Positions 51,103-59,637 are shown, numbered from the stretch's first letter. The stretch: DNA of 64,000 bases from an uncultured Candidatus Melainabacteria bacterium (GCA_947364235.1 CANARY010000002.1:124001-188000); one strand, 5' to 3'. The notes: generated by a model from the sequence alone, not told the origin. Program-made: numbers and translations.

Positions 51103-52335
51103 ATGAAAAACAAAGGTATACTTTTTACATTAATATTGTTGGGAGCATTTTTTTATTTCTTTGCTAATTTTCAAAGAATAGCGATTCCCGGTGCTATTTT
51201 TGATTTGCTTCAGCACGAACTTGATGTAAGTGCGCCTTATATTACTGCTTTTGGCGCAATTTTTATGTATATCTATGCTTTTAATCAGCTGGTGATTGGA
51301 GTTCTCGTTGACAGATACGGCGGCTTAAGGGTGATGCTCGCAGGCGGAATACTACTCGGGATTGGCGCGCTGCTATTCCCGCTATCATCTAATTTACCTC
51401 TTATGTATTTTTCAAGAGCACTGGTAGGACTTGGCGGAAGTACTTTTTACTTGAGTTTGATAAGAGAGCTTCGGGGATTGTTTTCGGATAAAAACTTCGG
51501 GCTTGCTATTTCTGTAATGCTTTTTATAGGATATACAGGCGGAATCGCTGCTAATGCTCCTTTTGTATTCGCTATGAAATATATGAGCTGGCGCGAAATT
51601 CTTGTTATTCTAGCAGCTGTGATACTTTTGGGGGCTGCTGTTTTTGCGCTGCTGTCTTCCAGAGTTAAAAAGCCTGAGGTGAACAGACAGGTTAAGCTGA
51701 GAACTTTGCCTTTCAGGTTAGTGCTTCATAAACGCCACAATAGAAACTTGTTTAGCTTTGCGTGCTGCAATTTTGGAATTTCTTATGCTATACAGACTAT
51801 TATCGGTAAAAAATTTCTCGAAGATTTTTGTCTGATGAGCTCTTCAAAAGCAGCTGTTGTGCTTTCTGTAATGGCTGTAGTTGCGGCAGTGTTTAACATT
51901 GTTAATGCTTCTATGTGCAAAATCTGCCATAATCATAGAGTCGTTTTCTTAAAAAACGCAGCTTTGATAACATTTTTGTCTTTGCTTGCAATTTGTATAC
52001 TGCTTATCCTTAATATAAGAACAGATTGGATAGCTTTAATATTCTGTATTCTCGCAGCTAATGCAAGCTTAACATCTCTGCTTGTTCCGGTTTTGCACCT
52101 TACAAACAGAAAAATGGTTTCAAGCACAGCAGTCAGCATAATGAATTTCTGCTTCTTTATGATGGTTGGATTTTTGGGCACTGTTATGGGGTTCTTGTTA
52201 AACCTATTCCCGCCTGAAAAAATTGGAAATGTTCAAGTGTATTCAAGCCATTCTTATCTTGCAGTTTTTGGTTTATTCTTTGCACTGAGCGTGTTTGAAT
52301 TATATAAAGCTCAAAAACTTAGTAATAAATATTAA
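51103..52335 (+). CDS. MFS transporter
   Basis: A 410-residue major facilitator with about 12 hydrophobic helices. The loop 2-3 signature reads VLVDRYGGLRVMLAGG (usual GxLaDRyGrr), and ALVGLGGSTFYLSLIRELRG is motif-like helix 4. Substrate unknown; the group includes sugar-phosphate and organic-anion carriers. The ATG at 51103 is used, because the longer reading frame begins in the promoter. The AbrB-type gene ends one base after it on the opposite strand. Confidence 0.85.
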   Translation: MKNKGILFTLILLGAFFYFFANFQRIAIPGAIFDLLQHELDVSAPYITAFGAIFMYIYAFNQLVIGVLVDRYGGLRVMLAGGILLGIGALLFPLSSNLPLMYFSRALVGLGGSTFYLSLIRELRGLFSDKNFGLAISVMLFIGYTGGIAANAPFVFAMKYMSWREILVILAAVILLGAAVFALLSSRVKKPEVNRQVKLRTLPFRLVLHKRHNRNLFSFACCNFGISYAIQTIIGKKFLEDFCLMSSSKAAVVLSVMAVVAAVFNIVNASMCKICHNHRVVFLKNAALITFLSLLAICILLILNIRTDWIALIFCILAANASLTSLLVPVLHLTNRKMVSSTAVSIMNFCFFMMVGFLGTVMGFLLNLFPPEKIGNVQVYSSHSYLAVFGLFFALSVFELYKAQKLSNKY

Positions 52336-52488
52336 TTACTCTGAAATTTTTCTTATTCTGATTTCGTTGTTTTCAATATAAATTTCAACCTTATCCATGA
52401 CCGGATTTATTCTCAAGCCATCCAATATTGCTTTTGGTACTACAACACCCCAGCTATTACCGATTTGGACCATTTTTTTCTCTATCAT
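52336..52488 (-). CDS. AbrB/MazE-type small DNA-binding protein (antitoxin-like)
   Basis: A 50-residue swapped-hairpin AbrB-family domain: KKMVQIGNSWGVVVPKAILDGLRI and VEIYIENNEIRIRKI are the typical GNS-GVxIPK and beta-hairpin patterns. The frame upstream is spurious because it would cross the promoter. The ATG at 52488 follows AAAGGTAG. Most relatives are antitoxins that repress their own promoter, but no toxin is downstream. The divergent 62-residue ORF is the only possible partner. Confidence 0.88.
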   Translation of the reverse strand: MIEKKMVQIGNSWGVVVPKAILDGLRINPVMDKVEIYIENNEIRIRKISE

Positions 52489-52510
52489 GTTACTACCTTT
52501 ATAATAACGT

Positions 52511-52572
52511 ATATTATAACATGACGCAGTTGACACAATATACTTACTTGTGTTATAACATGCGTAAGTATA
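52511..52572. promoter_or_regulatory. divergent promoters with two TTATAACATG repeats and an inverted repeat
   Basis: Plus strand: TTGACA (52530-52535) and TTATAA (52553-52558), spacer 17. Minus strand: TTGTGT (52533-52538) and TAATAT (52511-52516), spacer 16. The 10-mer TTATAACATG occurs at 52514-52523 and 52553-52562, each over a -10 box and 39 bp apart. TATACTTAC (52539-52547) and GTAAGTATA (52564-52572) form an inverted repeat. These are good candidate operators for the AbrB-type protein. Confidence 0.6.
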
Positions 52573-52582
52573 GGAGGTATTT

Positions 52583-52771
52583 ATGAATAAAGAAGGTATT
52601 AAAGAATTCAACAATATTATGAATATGTTTGAAGTTTCTATTTATGCGCAGCGATGGATTGCAAACGGCGGTAAGTGCGCATTCAATGCACAAGAAACAA
52701 TTATTGCTCATAACGAATATTTGCTTAAAAAATTATACGCTTTAAGTGTTAACCATGTGGGTGAAATTTAA
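52583..52771 (+). CDS. 62-residue protein, unknown function, divergent from AbrB-type gene
   Basis: Small protein with an excellent ribosome site (AGGAGG, five bases before the ATG). It is mostly helical (IKEFNNIMNMFEVSIYAQRWI) and has an NGGKCAF motif in the middle; no known toxin signature such as MazF or RelE. It shares the regulatory region with the AbrB-type gene, so the two may form an unconventional divergent pair. Its end overlaps coaE by four bases on the opposite strand. Confidence 0.6.
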   Translation: MNKEGIKEFNNIMNMFEVSIYAQRWIANGGKCAFNAQETIIAHNEYLLKKLYALSVNHVGEI

Positions 52772-53274
52772 AGTTCTAATAAAATTTTGTTTATTTGTGT
52801 TTCTAAGTCTGAAATCGAAGTGTTATTGTATATAACAAAATCTGACTTAAGAATTTTTTCTTCCTGCGGCATTTGAGCGTTCATACGCAGCAGAGCTTCT
52901 TCTTCTGATAAATTATTGCGTTTCATAAGTCTTTCAAGGCGTAAACTATCGTCAGCTGCAACAAAAATTATTTTATCGAACATTTCATCGAATCCTGTTT
53001 CAAAGAGGAGTGGAATTGAGATGAAAACGATTTTGTACGGTTCTTTGAATATTTCAAGAATTTCTTCTTTTACTTTAGGATGAATGTATTCTTCCAGCTC
53101 TTTTCTGGCTTTTGGGTCGGCAAAAACTTTTGCTCCTAAAGCTTTTCTATCAATATTACCTAAAAATTTATGTGCGATTTTATCAGCGTCATAGACCGGA
53201 AACTTTTCGGCAACAATTCTTTCGGCCTGAGATTTTCCGGAAGCAATATTACCTGTTATCGCAACTTTTAGCAT
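52768..53274 (-). CDS. coaE: dephospho-CoA kinase, shortened
   Basis: Last step of coenzyme A synthesis, ATP-dependent phosphorylation of dephospho-CoA. The 168 residues contain the P-loop GNIASGKSQ, YDADKIAHKFL, IDRKALGAKVFADP, the core SIPLLFETGF and the lid LERLMKRNNLSEEEA. Between AHKFL and IDRKALG the usual 20-residue segment (the LxxxFGxxIL-DG part) is absent, so it is about 30 residues shorter than typical CoaE. The other motifs are fine. It overlaps the upstream rluB-like gene by 26 bases and the small divergent ORF by four. Confidence 0.85.
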   Translation of the reverse strand: MLKVAITGNIASGKSQAERIVAEKFPVYDADKIAHKFLGNIDRKALGAKVFADPKARKELEEYIHPKVKEEILEIFKEPYKIVFISIPLLFETGFDEMFDKIIFVAADDSLRLERLMKRNNLSEEEALLRMNAQMPQEEKILKSDFVIYNNTSISDLETQINKILLEL

Positions 53275-54010
53275 ATTCCCTCTTAATTTTTGCGATGTAG
53301 TTTTTAAGTTCTTTGACTTGTTTAGGTTTAATTGCTTTAATATCGCCGCGTCTCAAGCCTTCAATTGTAACAGTTGCGTGCTGGGTGCGTTTTAAGCTTT
53401 CTACTTCAAAACCAAGTTTAGCAAACATTTTTCTAATCTGGCGGTTAATGCCTTGATAAAGTACGACCTGAACTGCAGAAGATTTTGAAGTGATTTCTAA
53501 AGGTAAAGTTTCAGCATAAGCAATTTTCTTTTCACCTGCATCTGTTTCAATTTTTATTCCATTGAACATTTTTTCTGCGTGTTCTTGTGTAAATTTACCG
53601 TTTATGTGAACAAGATAAACTTTCGGAACTTTAATTGACGGGTGTGTCATTTCGTTAATAAACTCGCCGTCATTAGTAAGAATAATAAGCCCTGTAGAGT
53701 CTTTATCAAGTCTTCCGACAGGTTTAAGATGATGTAATTCTTTAGGTATTAAATCATAAATAGTTTTTCGATTTTTTTCATCGTCTGCTGTTGTGATAAA
53801 ACCAGCAGGTTTATAGAACTTGTAATATTCAAGTTTTTGCGGTTTCACAAGCTTGCCGTCTATATAAACTTTGTCTTTTTCACGTACGTGAAAGCCAAGT
53901 ATATCAACTGTTTTGTCGTTAACTTTAACTCTGCCGTCTAAGATAAGTTCGTCGGCTTTTCTTCTTGAGCATATACCTGTTGATGCGATGTATTTATTTA
54001 ATCTTGGCAT
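53249..54010 (-). CDS. rluB: pseudouridine synthase, RsuA/RluB family
   Basis: A 253-residue rRNA/tRNA pseudouridine synthase. An S4 domain (MPRLNKYIASTGICSRRKADELILDGRVKVN, split here) precedes the catalytic domain with YYKFYKPAGF, KPVGRLDKDSTGLIILTNDG (Asp) and VQVVLYQGINRQIRKM. The set RLNKYIA, GRLDKxSTGL and GxNRQIRRM is diagnostic of the RsuA/RluB/RluE/RluF group; which one is not certain. It overlaps coaE by 26 bases and the thioesterase by 13. Confidence 0.9.
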   Translation of the reverse strand: MPRLNKYIASTGICSRRKADELILDGRVKVNDKTVDILGFHVREKDKVYIDGKLVKPQKLEYYKFYKPAGFITTADDEKNRKTIYDLIPKELHHLKPVGRLDKDSTGLIILTNDGEFINEMTHPSIKVPKVYLVHINGKFTQEHAEKMFNGIKIETDAGEKKIAYAETLPLEITSKSSAVQVVLYQGINRQIRKMFAKLGFEVESLKRTQHATVTIEGLRRGDIKAIKPKQVKELKNYIAKIKREYAKSCDNR

Positions 54011-54411
54011 AAACTTTCCTTAAAAGCTTGTTTTAAAACATCAGGCATTTCTCTGTACAGCCTGCCTTCATTGTTTACAGCAACTGTTTCAAATTCTGCT
54101 GTTATATGCAGAGCACCTGTCTGTGCGTTTCTTATTCTTTGACCGAAAGTTATTCTAATAGGAGTAAGTTCTTTAATCCAAGTTTCAACAACTACCCTGT
54201 CGTCCAATTTTGCAGAAGATTTGTATCTGACATTCATGTTAGTGACAGGAATTGCTATATCGTTTTTTTTCAACTCGATTAAGTCCAGGCCCAGTTTATC
54301 GCAGAGTTCAACTCTGCCCTGTTCCATCCATCTCAAATAAGCTCCGTGCCATACTACACCGTATGCATCTGTGTCTGCGTAATAAACTCTTTGCGTAAAT
54401 TCATGTTTCAT
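53998..54411 (-). CDS. YbgC-like acyl-CoA thioesterase
   Basis: A 137-residue hotdog-fold thioesterase of the 4HBT/YbgC group. The signature RVYYADTDAYGVVWHGAYLRWMEQGR includes the Asp (D16-like) and the typical W-x-G pattern. A usual partner, the Tol-Pal genes, is absent. It is likely to hydrolyse short or medium acyl-CoA thioesters. It is in a small minus-strand operon with rluB and coaE. Confidence 0.88.
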   Translation of the reverse strand: MKHEFTQRVYYADTDAYGVVWHGAYLRWMEQGRVELCDKLGLDLIELKKNDIAIPVTNMNVRYKSSAKLDDRVVVETWIKELTPIRITFGQRIRNAQTGALHITAEFETVAVNNEGRLYREMPDVLKQAFKESLCQD

Positions 54412-54471
54412 AATAAAATAATTATATCACAAACTATAAAATTGGCGAGGGAGCAATCTCTGCGCCCAAAT

Positions 54472-54490
54472 CCTCTCCCGCAGGGCGAGG
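54472..54490. other. small GC-rich stem-loop upstream of gloA-like gene
   Basis: CCTC-T-CCC-GCA-GGG-C-GAGG forms a 7-bp stem with one mismatch, about 10 bases before the ribosome site (AGGAGGG). It may be part of a terminator or repeat; function unknown. Confidence 0.35.
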
Positions 54491-54506
54491 TTATAAGGAG
54501 GGAAAA

Positions 54507-54890
54507 ATGAAATTTTTACATACAATGATTAGGGTTAAAAATATTGAAGAGTCTTTGAAATTTTATACAGAAGTTTTGAATATGAAGTTTGACCACAAAA
54601 AACGTCTTGAAGACTGCTGGCTGTATTTTTTGACAGATGAAGATAATACTTGCCAAATAGAATTGACAGTGAATGACAGTATTCCTGAAGATGGTTATAA
54701 AGTCGGCTCCGGTTTTGGTCATTTTGCGTTTTCGGTAGAATCTCTTGATGCATTTACTGCAAAGATTGCAAAGCTAGGTTATGAATATCTTTATCCTCCA
54801 TTTGATTTGAATGGTAAAGGAACAAAGATAGCGTTTATAGTTGACCCTGACGGTTACGAAATTGAGTTAATTGAAAAAGTTCAGTGGTAA
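54507..54890 (+). CDS. gloA: lactoylglutathione lyase/glyoxalase I-like
   Basis: A vicinal oxygen chelate protein of 127 residues that detoxifies methylglyoxal as the thiol adduct. The four metal ligands are visible: His in FLHTMIRV, Glu in CQIELTVN, His in GFGHFAFSV and Glu in GYEIELIE. The 15-aa spacing and the DPDGYEIELIE end match GloA of bacteria. AGGAGG is six bases before the ATG. A normal-length enzyme. Confidence 0.92.
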   Translation: MKFLHTMIRVKNIEESLKFYTEVLNMKFDHKKRLEDCWLYFLTDEDNTCQIELTVNDSIPEDGYKVGSGFGHFAFSVESLDAFTAKIAKLGYEYLYPPFDLNGKGTKIAFIVDPDGYEIELIEKVQW

Positions 54891-54954
54891 GCTTAAAAGC
54901 AGCAAGTAAGACTTCTTAATATTTCTTTACATTCAAGCAATTTTTCTAAAAAAT

Positions 54955-54982
54955 TTGACTTTATATATATGAAGGTTAAATA
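54955..54982 (+). promoter_or_regulatory. promoter for the 50-residue ORF
   Basis: TTGACT (54955-54960) and TAAATA (54977-54982) with a 16-base spacer, about 28 bases ahead of the start codon at 55010. Confidence 0.45.
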
Positions 54983-55009
54983 ATAGGTAAGATTTTTTAG
55001 GAGGTTGGC

Positions 55010-55162
55010 ATGAATATTGCAATGAGAAAATTAGCGATGTTGGAAAAAGAGTTTATTCAACGAGAAGAATCCGCAAGGTTAGAAGGTTACACTTCTTCTC
55101 CGATTGACCGTGAGTTTAAAGAAAAAATTACAAAGCTTATGGATCAAGTTCGATTTATTTGA
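55010..55162 (+). CDS. 50-residue protein, unknown function
   Basis: ATG at 55010 follows AGGAGG with a four-base gap, and a promoter lies upstream. The product is short and charged (KLAMLEKEFIQREESARLEG), probably one helix with two Met-rich turns. It ends inside the last 19 bases of the ABC exporter gene on the opposite strand. No known family is recognised. The good ribosome site and promoter are the reason to keep it. Confidence 0.5.
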   Translation: MNIAMRKLAMLEKEFIQREESARLEGYTSSPIDREFKEKITKLMDQVRFI

Positions 55163-56865
55163 GATAAGTTAACAAGCTCTTTAAAATCAGAATTTTTATT
55201 AACAAGTTCTTCAAACGCTGCGATATTTTCTATCTCAGCGTTTTTCATAAATACAATTCTGTCGGCTGTTTTTATTGTTGAAAGTCTGTGAGCAATTGCA
55301 ATAATTGTTTTTTCGCCTTTTAAAGAGTTTAAAACATTGCAGATTTCATCTTCTGTTTTTAAATCGAGAGAAGAGGTTGCTTCATCTAGGATTAAAATAT
55401 CAGGATCAGAGTAAAGGGCTCTTGCTATTGCTATCCGCTGTTTTTGCCCTTGTGAAAATCCTGTTGAATCAACAAACGGGTTGGCATCAATTCCGTCTTT
55501 GTAATTTGAAATTATAAAATCATAAAGCTGAGCTTTTTTAAGTGCATTTATTACACGTTCTTCTCCGCAGTCTTCTCCTCCAAATGTAATATTATCTTTT
55601 ATGCTGCCGTTAATTAAGCTGAGCTCTTGCGGAATATAACCGATTTTTAAAGGCTTATTATTAATATTTCCATCGATTAAAATTTCTCCGCCCTGAGGAG
55701 TCAGCAAGCCGGAAATGATATCAATAAGAGTCGTTTTACCGGCGCCGGAAGCTCCTGCTATTCCTATAAACTCTCCTTTTTTAATTTTTAAGTTTATATT
55801 TTTCAGTACAGGTTTTTCGCTTTCGTATCCAAAATTTATGTTCTTAAGTTCGATTGAGTCTTTGAATATGCAAAAGTCAGTTTTTTTCAGTTCTTTTATA
55901 TTCAATATATCAAAGCTTTTGCAAAGAGATAAAAACTCATCGACTATAGGTTTTGCAATATTGATGCCGTTTAAGTTGACTTGAATTCTTGAAATAGTAG
56001 GTGCTAAACGGAATATTGCTGACACTATTACAGCAAATGATGCAACTAGTTTTTCTGGTTCGCTGAAATTTTCTATCGAGATTACTGACAGCAGAATAAA
56101 CAACAATATTATTATAAATGGTTCTGTAATATAAGGCGGAATTGTATTGTAAAATAGTGTTTCTCTGCCGATTTTAAAAAAATTATGGATAGCATTTTTA
56201 TAATTATCAAAGAAGAATTTTTCGTTTCCGGAAACTTTTACTCCTTTTATATTCAAGATAACTTCGTTTGAGCGCTGGTTGTACAGGATTGATGCGGAGC
56301 TTTGTCTTTCTGCGATATTTTTAAGTTTGGGTTTAAATATAAAGTTTTGAACTCCGATTAAAGCAAGTGCAAAAAGGGTTGTAACAGCTGTTGCTGCAGG
56401 AAACTTTATTATTAAAAATAAAGAGATTAGTCCGAAAATAAAAAAGTTTACGTTAAGGTTTAAAAGTCTTAATATATAGTTGCTTATTACATTTGGTATA
56501 AGAAATCCGAGAATGTTTTCTTTTTTTGCAAGCGGGATTTTTGAAGTTTTTTCGTAGCTTGAAGAGAGGAAATATTTCATAAAACTTAGATTTATTTCTG
56601 CTTCAATATTTTTAATGAATTTAGATTGCAAAAATGTGTAAAAAATCATGAAGACATTTTTAGCAAGAAAAAGAACAATGATTGCAATTCCTAGAAATAA
56701 AGATGTGCTGTCAGAATCTTTGTCAAGGAGCTTCATTATAAACGGGTAGGTAAGAGCAACTCCGAAAAGTTCTAAAACTCCTACTATAAGAGACAAAAAA
56801 GAGTATTTTATAAAAGCTGTTTTATTTTTGTTAAAATATTTAAAAAATGTATTAAATCTTTGCAT
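55144..56865 (-). CDS. ABC exporter, MsbA/PglK-like lipid flippase type
   Basis: A 573-residue ABC exporter half. Residues 1-320 hold about six helices. The ATPase part has Walker A GASGAGKTT, signature FSQGQKQRIAIARAL (FSQGQ in place of LSGGQ), Walker B ILILDEATSSLD and the H-loop IAHRLSTI, so it is probably active. It resembles lipid-linked oligosaccharide flippases such as PglK, but the substrate is not clear. It is not very similar to the exporter at 4175. Divergent from the BI-1 gene. Confidence 0.85.
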   Translation of the reverse strand: MQRFNTFFKYFNKNKTAFIKYSFLSLIVGVLELFGVALTYPFIMKLLDKDSDSTSLFLGIAIIVLFLAKNVFMIFYTFLQSKFIKNIEAEINLSFMKYFLSSSYEKTSKIPLAKKENILGFLIPNVISNYILRLLNLNVNFFIFGLISLFLIIKFPAATAVTTLFALALIGVQNFIFKPKLKNIAERQSSASILYNQRSNEVILNIKGVKVSGNEKFFFDNYKNAIHNFFKIGRETLFYNTIPPYITEPFIIILLFILLSVISIENFSEPEKLVASFAVIVSAIFRLAPTISRIQVNLNGINIAKPIVDEFLSLCKSFDILNIKELKKTDFCIFKDSIELKNINFGYESEKPVLKNINLKIKKGEFIGIAGASGAGKTTLIDIISGLLTPQGGEILIDGNINNKPLKIGYIPQELSLINGSIKDNITFGGEDCGEERVINALKKAQLYDFIISNYKDGIDANPFVDSTGFSQGQKQRIAIARALYSDPDILILDEATSSLDLKTEDEICNVLNSLKGEKTIIAIAHRLSTIKTADRIVFMKNAEIENIAAFEELVNKNSDFKELVNLSQINRT

Positions 56866-56890
56866 GTAAATATTTTATCATAATTTGTGC

Positions 56891-56896
56891 TATAAT
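56891..56896 (+). promoter_or_regulatory. extended -10 for the BI-1/YccA gene
   Basis: TGC-TATAAT with -10 at 56891-56896. The start of the gene is 44 bases further, with a GAGAGGAG ribosome site, so this mRNA has a leader. It is in the divergent region with the ABC exporter gene. Confidence 0.45.
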
Positions 56897-56939
56897 GTGG
56901 TGGATAAATTAATTGGGTAAAAATAGAGAGGAGTATACT

Positions 56940-57665
56940 ATGGCAAATCCGGTTTTAAATGATAAATTTTCAGAACAGGAAAGGGTTTTGCAAGGCGAAC
57001 CGATGACTGTAAACGGAACTTTGCAGATAACAGCATTTCTTGGGATTTTGCTTTTTGCTGCAGCAGCGTTTACTTGGTCAAGATTTTCTTTAGGCTATAC
57101 TGATTTGGGGATGACATTAACAAGTGCAGGGCTTATTCTTGGATTTATACTTGGGCTTGTGGTTGCTTTTACCAGAAACAAAGTGTTAATCCCTGTTTAC
57201 GCAGTTTGTGAAGGTATGTTTTTAGGAGGAGTTTCAGCAACATTTGAAGCTTCTATGCCTGGTATTGTTTCTCAAGCAGTTGCAGGAACTTTTGCTGCTT
57301 TGTTTTCTATGCTTATTTTATATAGAGCCAACATTATAAGGTGTACAGACAAGTTCAGAAGCGTAATTTTTATAACAACAGCTTCAATTGCAGTTGTATA
57401 TCTTATAAACTTTATTGGAAGTTTCTTTGGACTTCACGTTCCGCTTATTAATTCTTCTTCAACAGCAGGAATTATTGTAACAGCCGTGATTGTAGTTGTT
57501 GCAGCTTTAAACTTAATTATTGACTTTGATTTTATTGAACGCGGTGCACAAAATATGCTTCCAAAAGACATGGAATGGTATGGCGCTTTCGGGCTTATGG
57601 TTACAATTGTATGGCTGTATTTAGAAATCTTAAGGCTGCTGGCTAAAATGCAAAGCAGAAGATAA
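56940..57665 (+). CDS. Bax inhibitor-1/YccA-family membrane protein
   Basis: A 241-residue protein with about seven hydrophobic helices. It contains the YccA/BI-1 family region (SAFGLMVTIVWLYLEILRLLAKM-type end, with GAFGLMVTIVWLY seen) and IDFDFIERG in the sixth helix, where conserved Asp residues form the proposed proton/calcium site. The start is ATG 56940 with GAGAGGAG ten bases upstream. The role in bacteria is uncertain (FtsH regulation or calcium leak). It precedes rmuC by 12 bases. Confidence 0.85.
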   Translation: MANPVLNDKFSEQERVLQGEPMTVNGTLQITAFLGILLFAAAAFTWSRFSLGYTDLGMTLTSAGLILGFILGLVVAFTRNKVLIPVYAVCEGMFLGGVSATFEASMPGIVSQAVAGTFAALFSMLILYRANIIRCTDKFRSVIFITTASIAVVYLINFIGSFFGLHVPLINSSSTAGIIVTAVIVVVAALNLIIDFDFIERGAQNMLPKDMEWYGAFGLMVTIVWLYLEILRLLAKMQSRR

Positions 57666-57677
57666 GCTGAGGTGGTA

Positions 57678-58865
57678 ATGACAATTTTAGCAGCGTTTAT
57701 TCTTGGAGCAGCTATTGCTTCCGGTGTTACTTATATTATCTATTCAAAGAAAATTCTTTCTCTTAAAGAAGAGATAATAACTTTGAATGCAAAAAGCAAG
57801 TCCGCAGAAGAGCTGCAGGAAATTATTAAACGCGATTTTGTACAGCTTGCAAACGAAACAATAAAGAATGAGCAGGAAGATTTGAGAAAACAAAATCGCG
57901 AGACTTTAGAAGAAAAAATTCTCCCGCTGACAAAAGAGCTGGGCGAGTTTAAAGCTAAAATCGAAAGGTTTAATCTTTCTGGAGTTGAAAATACTACTAA
58001 AATTGTTGAGCAAATAGGTAATTTGGAGAAAAACAACAAAATTATTGAGCAGGAAGCTAAAAACCTTGTTGAAGCTCTGACTAAAAATCAGAATGTTAAA
58101 GGTTCTTATGGTGAAGATTTGCTTGATACAATTCTTCAGTCTTGCGGTATGGTAGAAGGAATTCATTATGCTAAGCAGGTGGTTACGACTTCTTCAAGCC
58201 TTAAAGACAATGAAGAGCATATTGTAAGACCTGATGTTGTGATTAATCTGCCAAATAGCCACCATCTTATTATTGATTCGAAAGTTACTTTAACAAGCTA
58301 TCTTGAGTATGTTAAGGATGAAACTAAGCTCAAAGAGTTTAAAAGTGAAGTTAAAAAGAGGATTGCGGATTTAGCCAATAAAAATTATCAGAACGCAGGT
58401 GATTTGTCACAGCCGGACTTTGTTTTGATGTACATGCCGGTTGAGACTTCTGTAAATCTTTTATATGAAGACTATGATTTGATTAATAGTGCTTATAGAG
58501 CAAATATTATTATTGTCGGAACATCTTCTCTGCTTGCAACAATAAGGCTTGTCAATCAGCTTATGGCACAGCAGAAACAGAAGGAAAGCATTAACCAAAT
58601 TGTAAATGCCGGAACTAATTTATATGAAACTTTTGTTCAATTCTGTGAAGATTTGATTGATGTACAGAAACGCTTTGAAGATGTTGGTAAAAAGCTGAAT
58701 ACAACAATTAACAGGTTTAGACGCGGCAATAAAAATAAGCCTAGTTTATTTTCTCAGGTTGAAGCTTTGCGCGATTTTGGAATAAGTACAAGTAAGCAAA
58801 TTCCGGATAAGCTTTTGATTGAAGCAGAAGAAGATGAGTTTGAAGGTGTGTTTGCAAATGACTAA
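57678..58865 (+). CDS. rmuC: DNA recombination protein RmuC
   Basis: A 395-residue protein with an N-terminal transmembrane helix (1-20), a long coiled coil (about 25-135) and the RmuC nuclease-like domain (GSYGEDLLDTILQSCGMVEG, IIDSKVTLTSYLEY, PDFVLMYMPVETSVNLL). RmuC limits inversion of short repeats and acts in DNA repair; the PD-(D/E)xK-like core is only inferred. The start is ATG 57678 after GAGGTGG. It overlaps the response regulator by eight bases. Confidence 0.92.
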   Translation: MTILAAFILGAAIASGVTYIIYSKKILSLKEEIITLNAKSKSAEELQEIIKRDFVQLANETIKNEQEDLRKQNRETLEEKILPLTKELGEFKAKIERFNLSGVENTTKIVEQIGNLEKNNKIIEQEAKNLVEALTKNQNVKGSYGEDLLDTILQSCGMVEGIHYAKQVVTTSSSLKDNEEHIVRPDVVINLPNSHHLIIDSKVTLTSYLEYVKDETKLKEFKSEVKKRIADLANKNYQNAGDLSQPDFVLMYMPVETSVNLLYEDYDLINSAYRANIIIVGTSSLLATIRLVNQLMAQQKQKESINQIVNAGTNLYETFVQFCEDLIDVQKRFEDVGKKLNTTINRFRRGNKNKPSLFSQVEALRDFGISTSKQIPDKLLIEAEEDEFEGVFAND

Positions 58866-59553
58866 GATTCTGGTTGTTGATGATGATGCTGCAATAAATG
58901 AGCTTATTAAAGTTAATCTTGAGCTTCAGGGGTTTGAAGTTGTACAAGCTTTCAATGGAATTGAAGGATTTGCAAAAGCTAAACAAGAAGAGCCGGCGCT
59001 TGTTATTCTTGATGTGATGATGCCGGAAGTTGACGGTTATACAGTTGCCAGAAGAATTCGGCAGTCTCAGGAGCTTGCTGAGCTTCCGATTATTATGCTT
59101 ACTGCGCTTTCAGAACTCCATAACAAAGCTGAAGGGTTTGATATTGGCGTGGATGATTATCTTACAAAACCTTTTGAAGCAGAAGAACTTCTTATGCGTG
59201 TTCGCGCGCTTTTGAAGCGTACTAATCAGATTCCGAAATCTTCTGCTGTGCGCGAGCTGCTGACATATAAAGAAGTTACGCTTCTGCCAGAATCTTACAG
59301 CGTGCAGATAAACGATAAAATTCAAAAGCTTACTCCAATTGAGTTTGATATATTTAACCTGCTTTTCCAAAACCACGGAAACATGGTGTCCGGAGCAAAG
59401 CTTTTAAAAGATATCTGGGGATATGATCCGGATGACAATGTTGAGACTATACGCGTTCATATAAGGCATTTAAGAAGTAAGATTGATAAAATTTCTGACG
59501 GCAAAAAATATATAGAAACAATTTATGGCGGCGGATATAAGCTGAATATTTAG
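58858..59553 (+). CDS. OmpR/PhoB-family response regulator
   Basis: A 231-residue two-domain regulator. The receiver has acidic residues in LVVDDDAA, the phospho-Asp in VILDVMMPEVDGY, Thr in MLTALS and Lys in YLTKPF. The winged helix carries LTPIEFDIFNLLFQNHGN and the recognition part DDNVETIRVHIRHLRSKI, ending IYGGGYKLN. The ATG at 58858 overlaps rmuC by eight bases. No histidine kinase adjoins, so it is an orphan here. It may regulate the genes downstream, but no evidence is seen. Confidence 0.92.
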   Translation: MTKILVVDDDAAINELIKVNLELQGFEVVQAFNGIEGFAKAKQEEPALVILDVMMPEVDGYTVARRIRQSQELAELPIIMLTALSELHNKAEGFDIGVDDYLTKPFEAEELLMRVRALLKRTNQIPKSSAVRELLTYKEVTLLPESYSVQINDKIQKLTPIEFDIFNLLFQNHGNMVSGAKLLKDIWGYDPDDNVETIRVHIRHLRSKIDKISDGKKYIETIYGGGYKLNI

Positions 59554-59637
59554 ACGTAAATTTTTGTAACAATTATTTAACAAAGTGTTATAAATTATAT
59601 CTATGTGGAATATATTAGGTATAAGGATATGTTTTAC

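Noticed and set aside
59554-59637. Classical sigma-28 promoter (TAAA-N15-GCCGATAA) for the flagellin
   Set aside because: I searched the region by eye and did not see it, so FliA control of this flagellin is not supported by a promoter motif.
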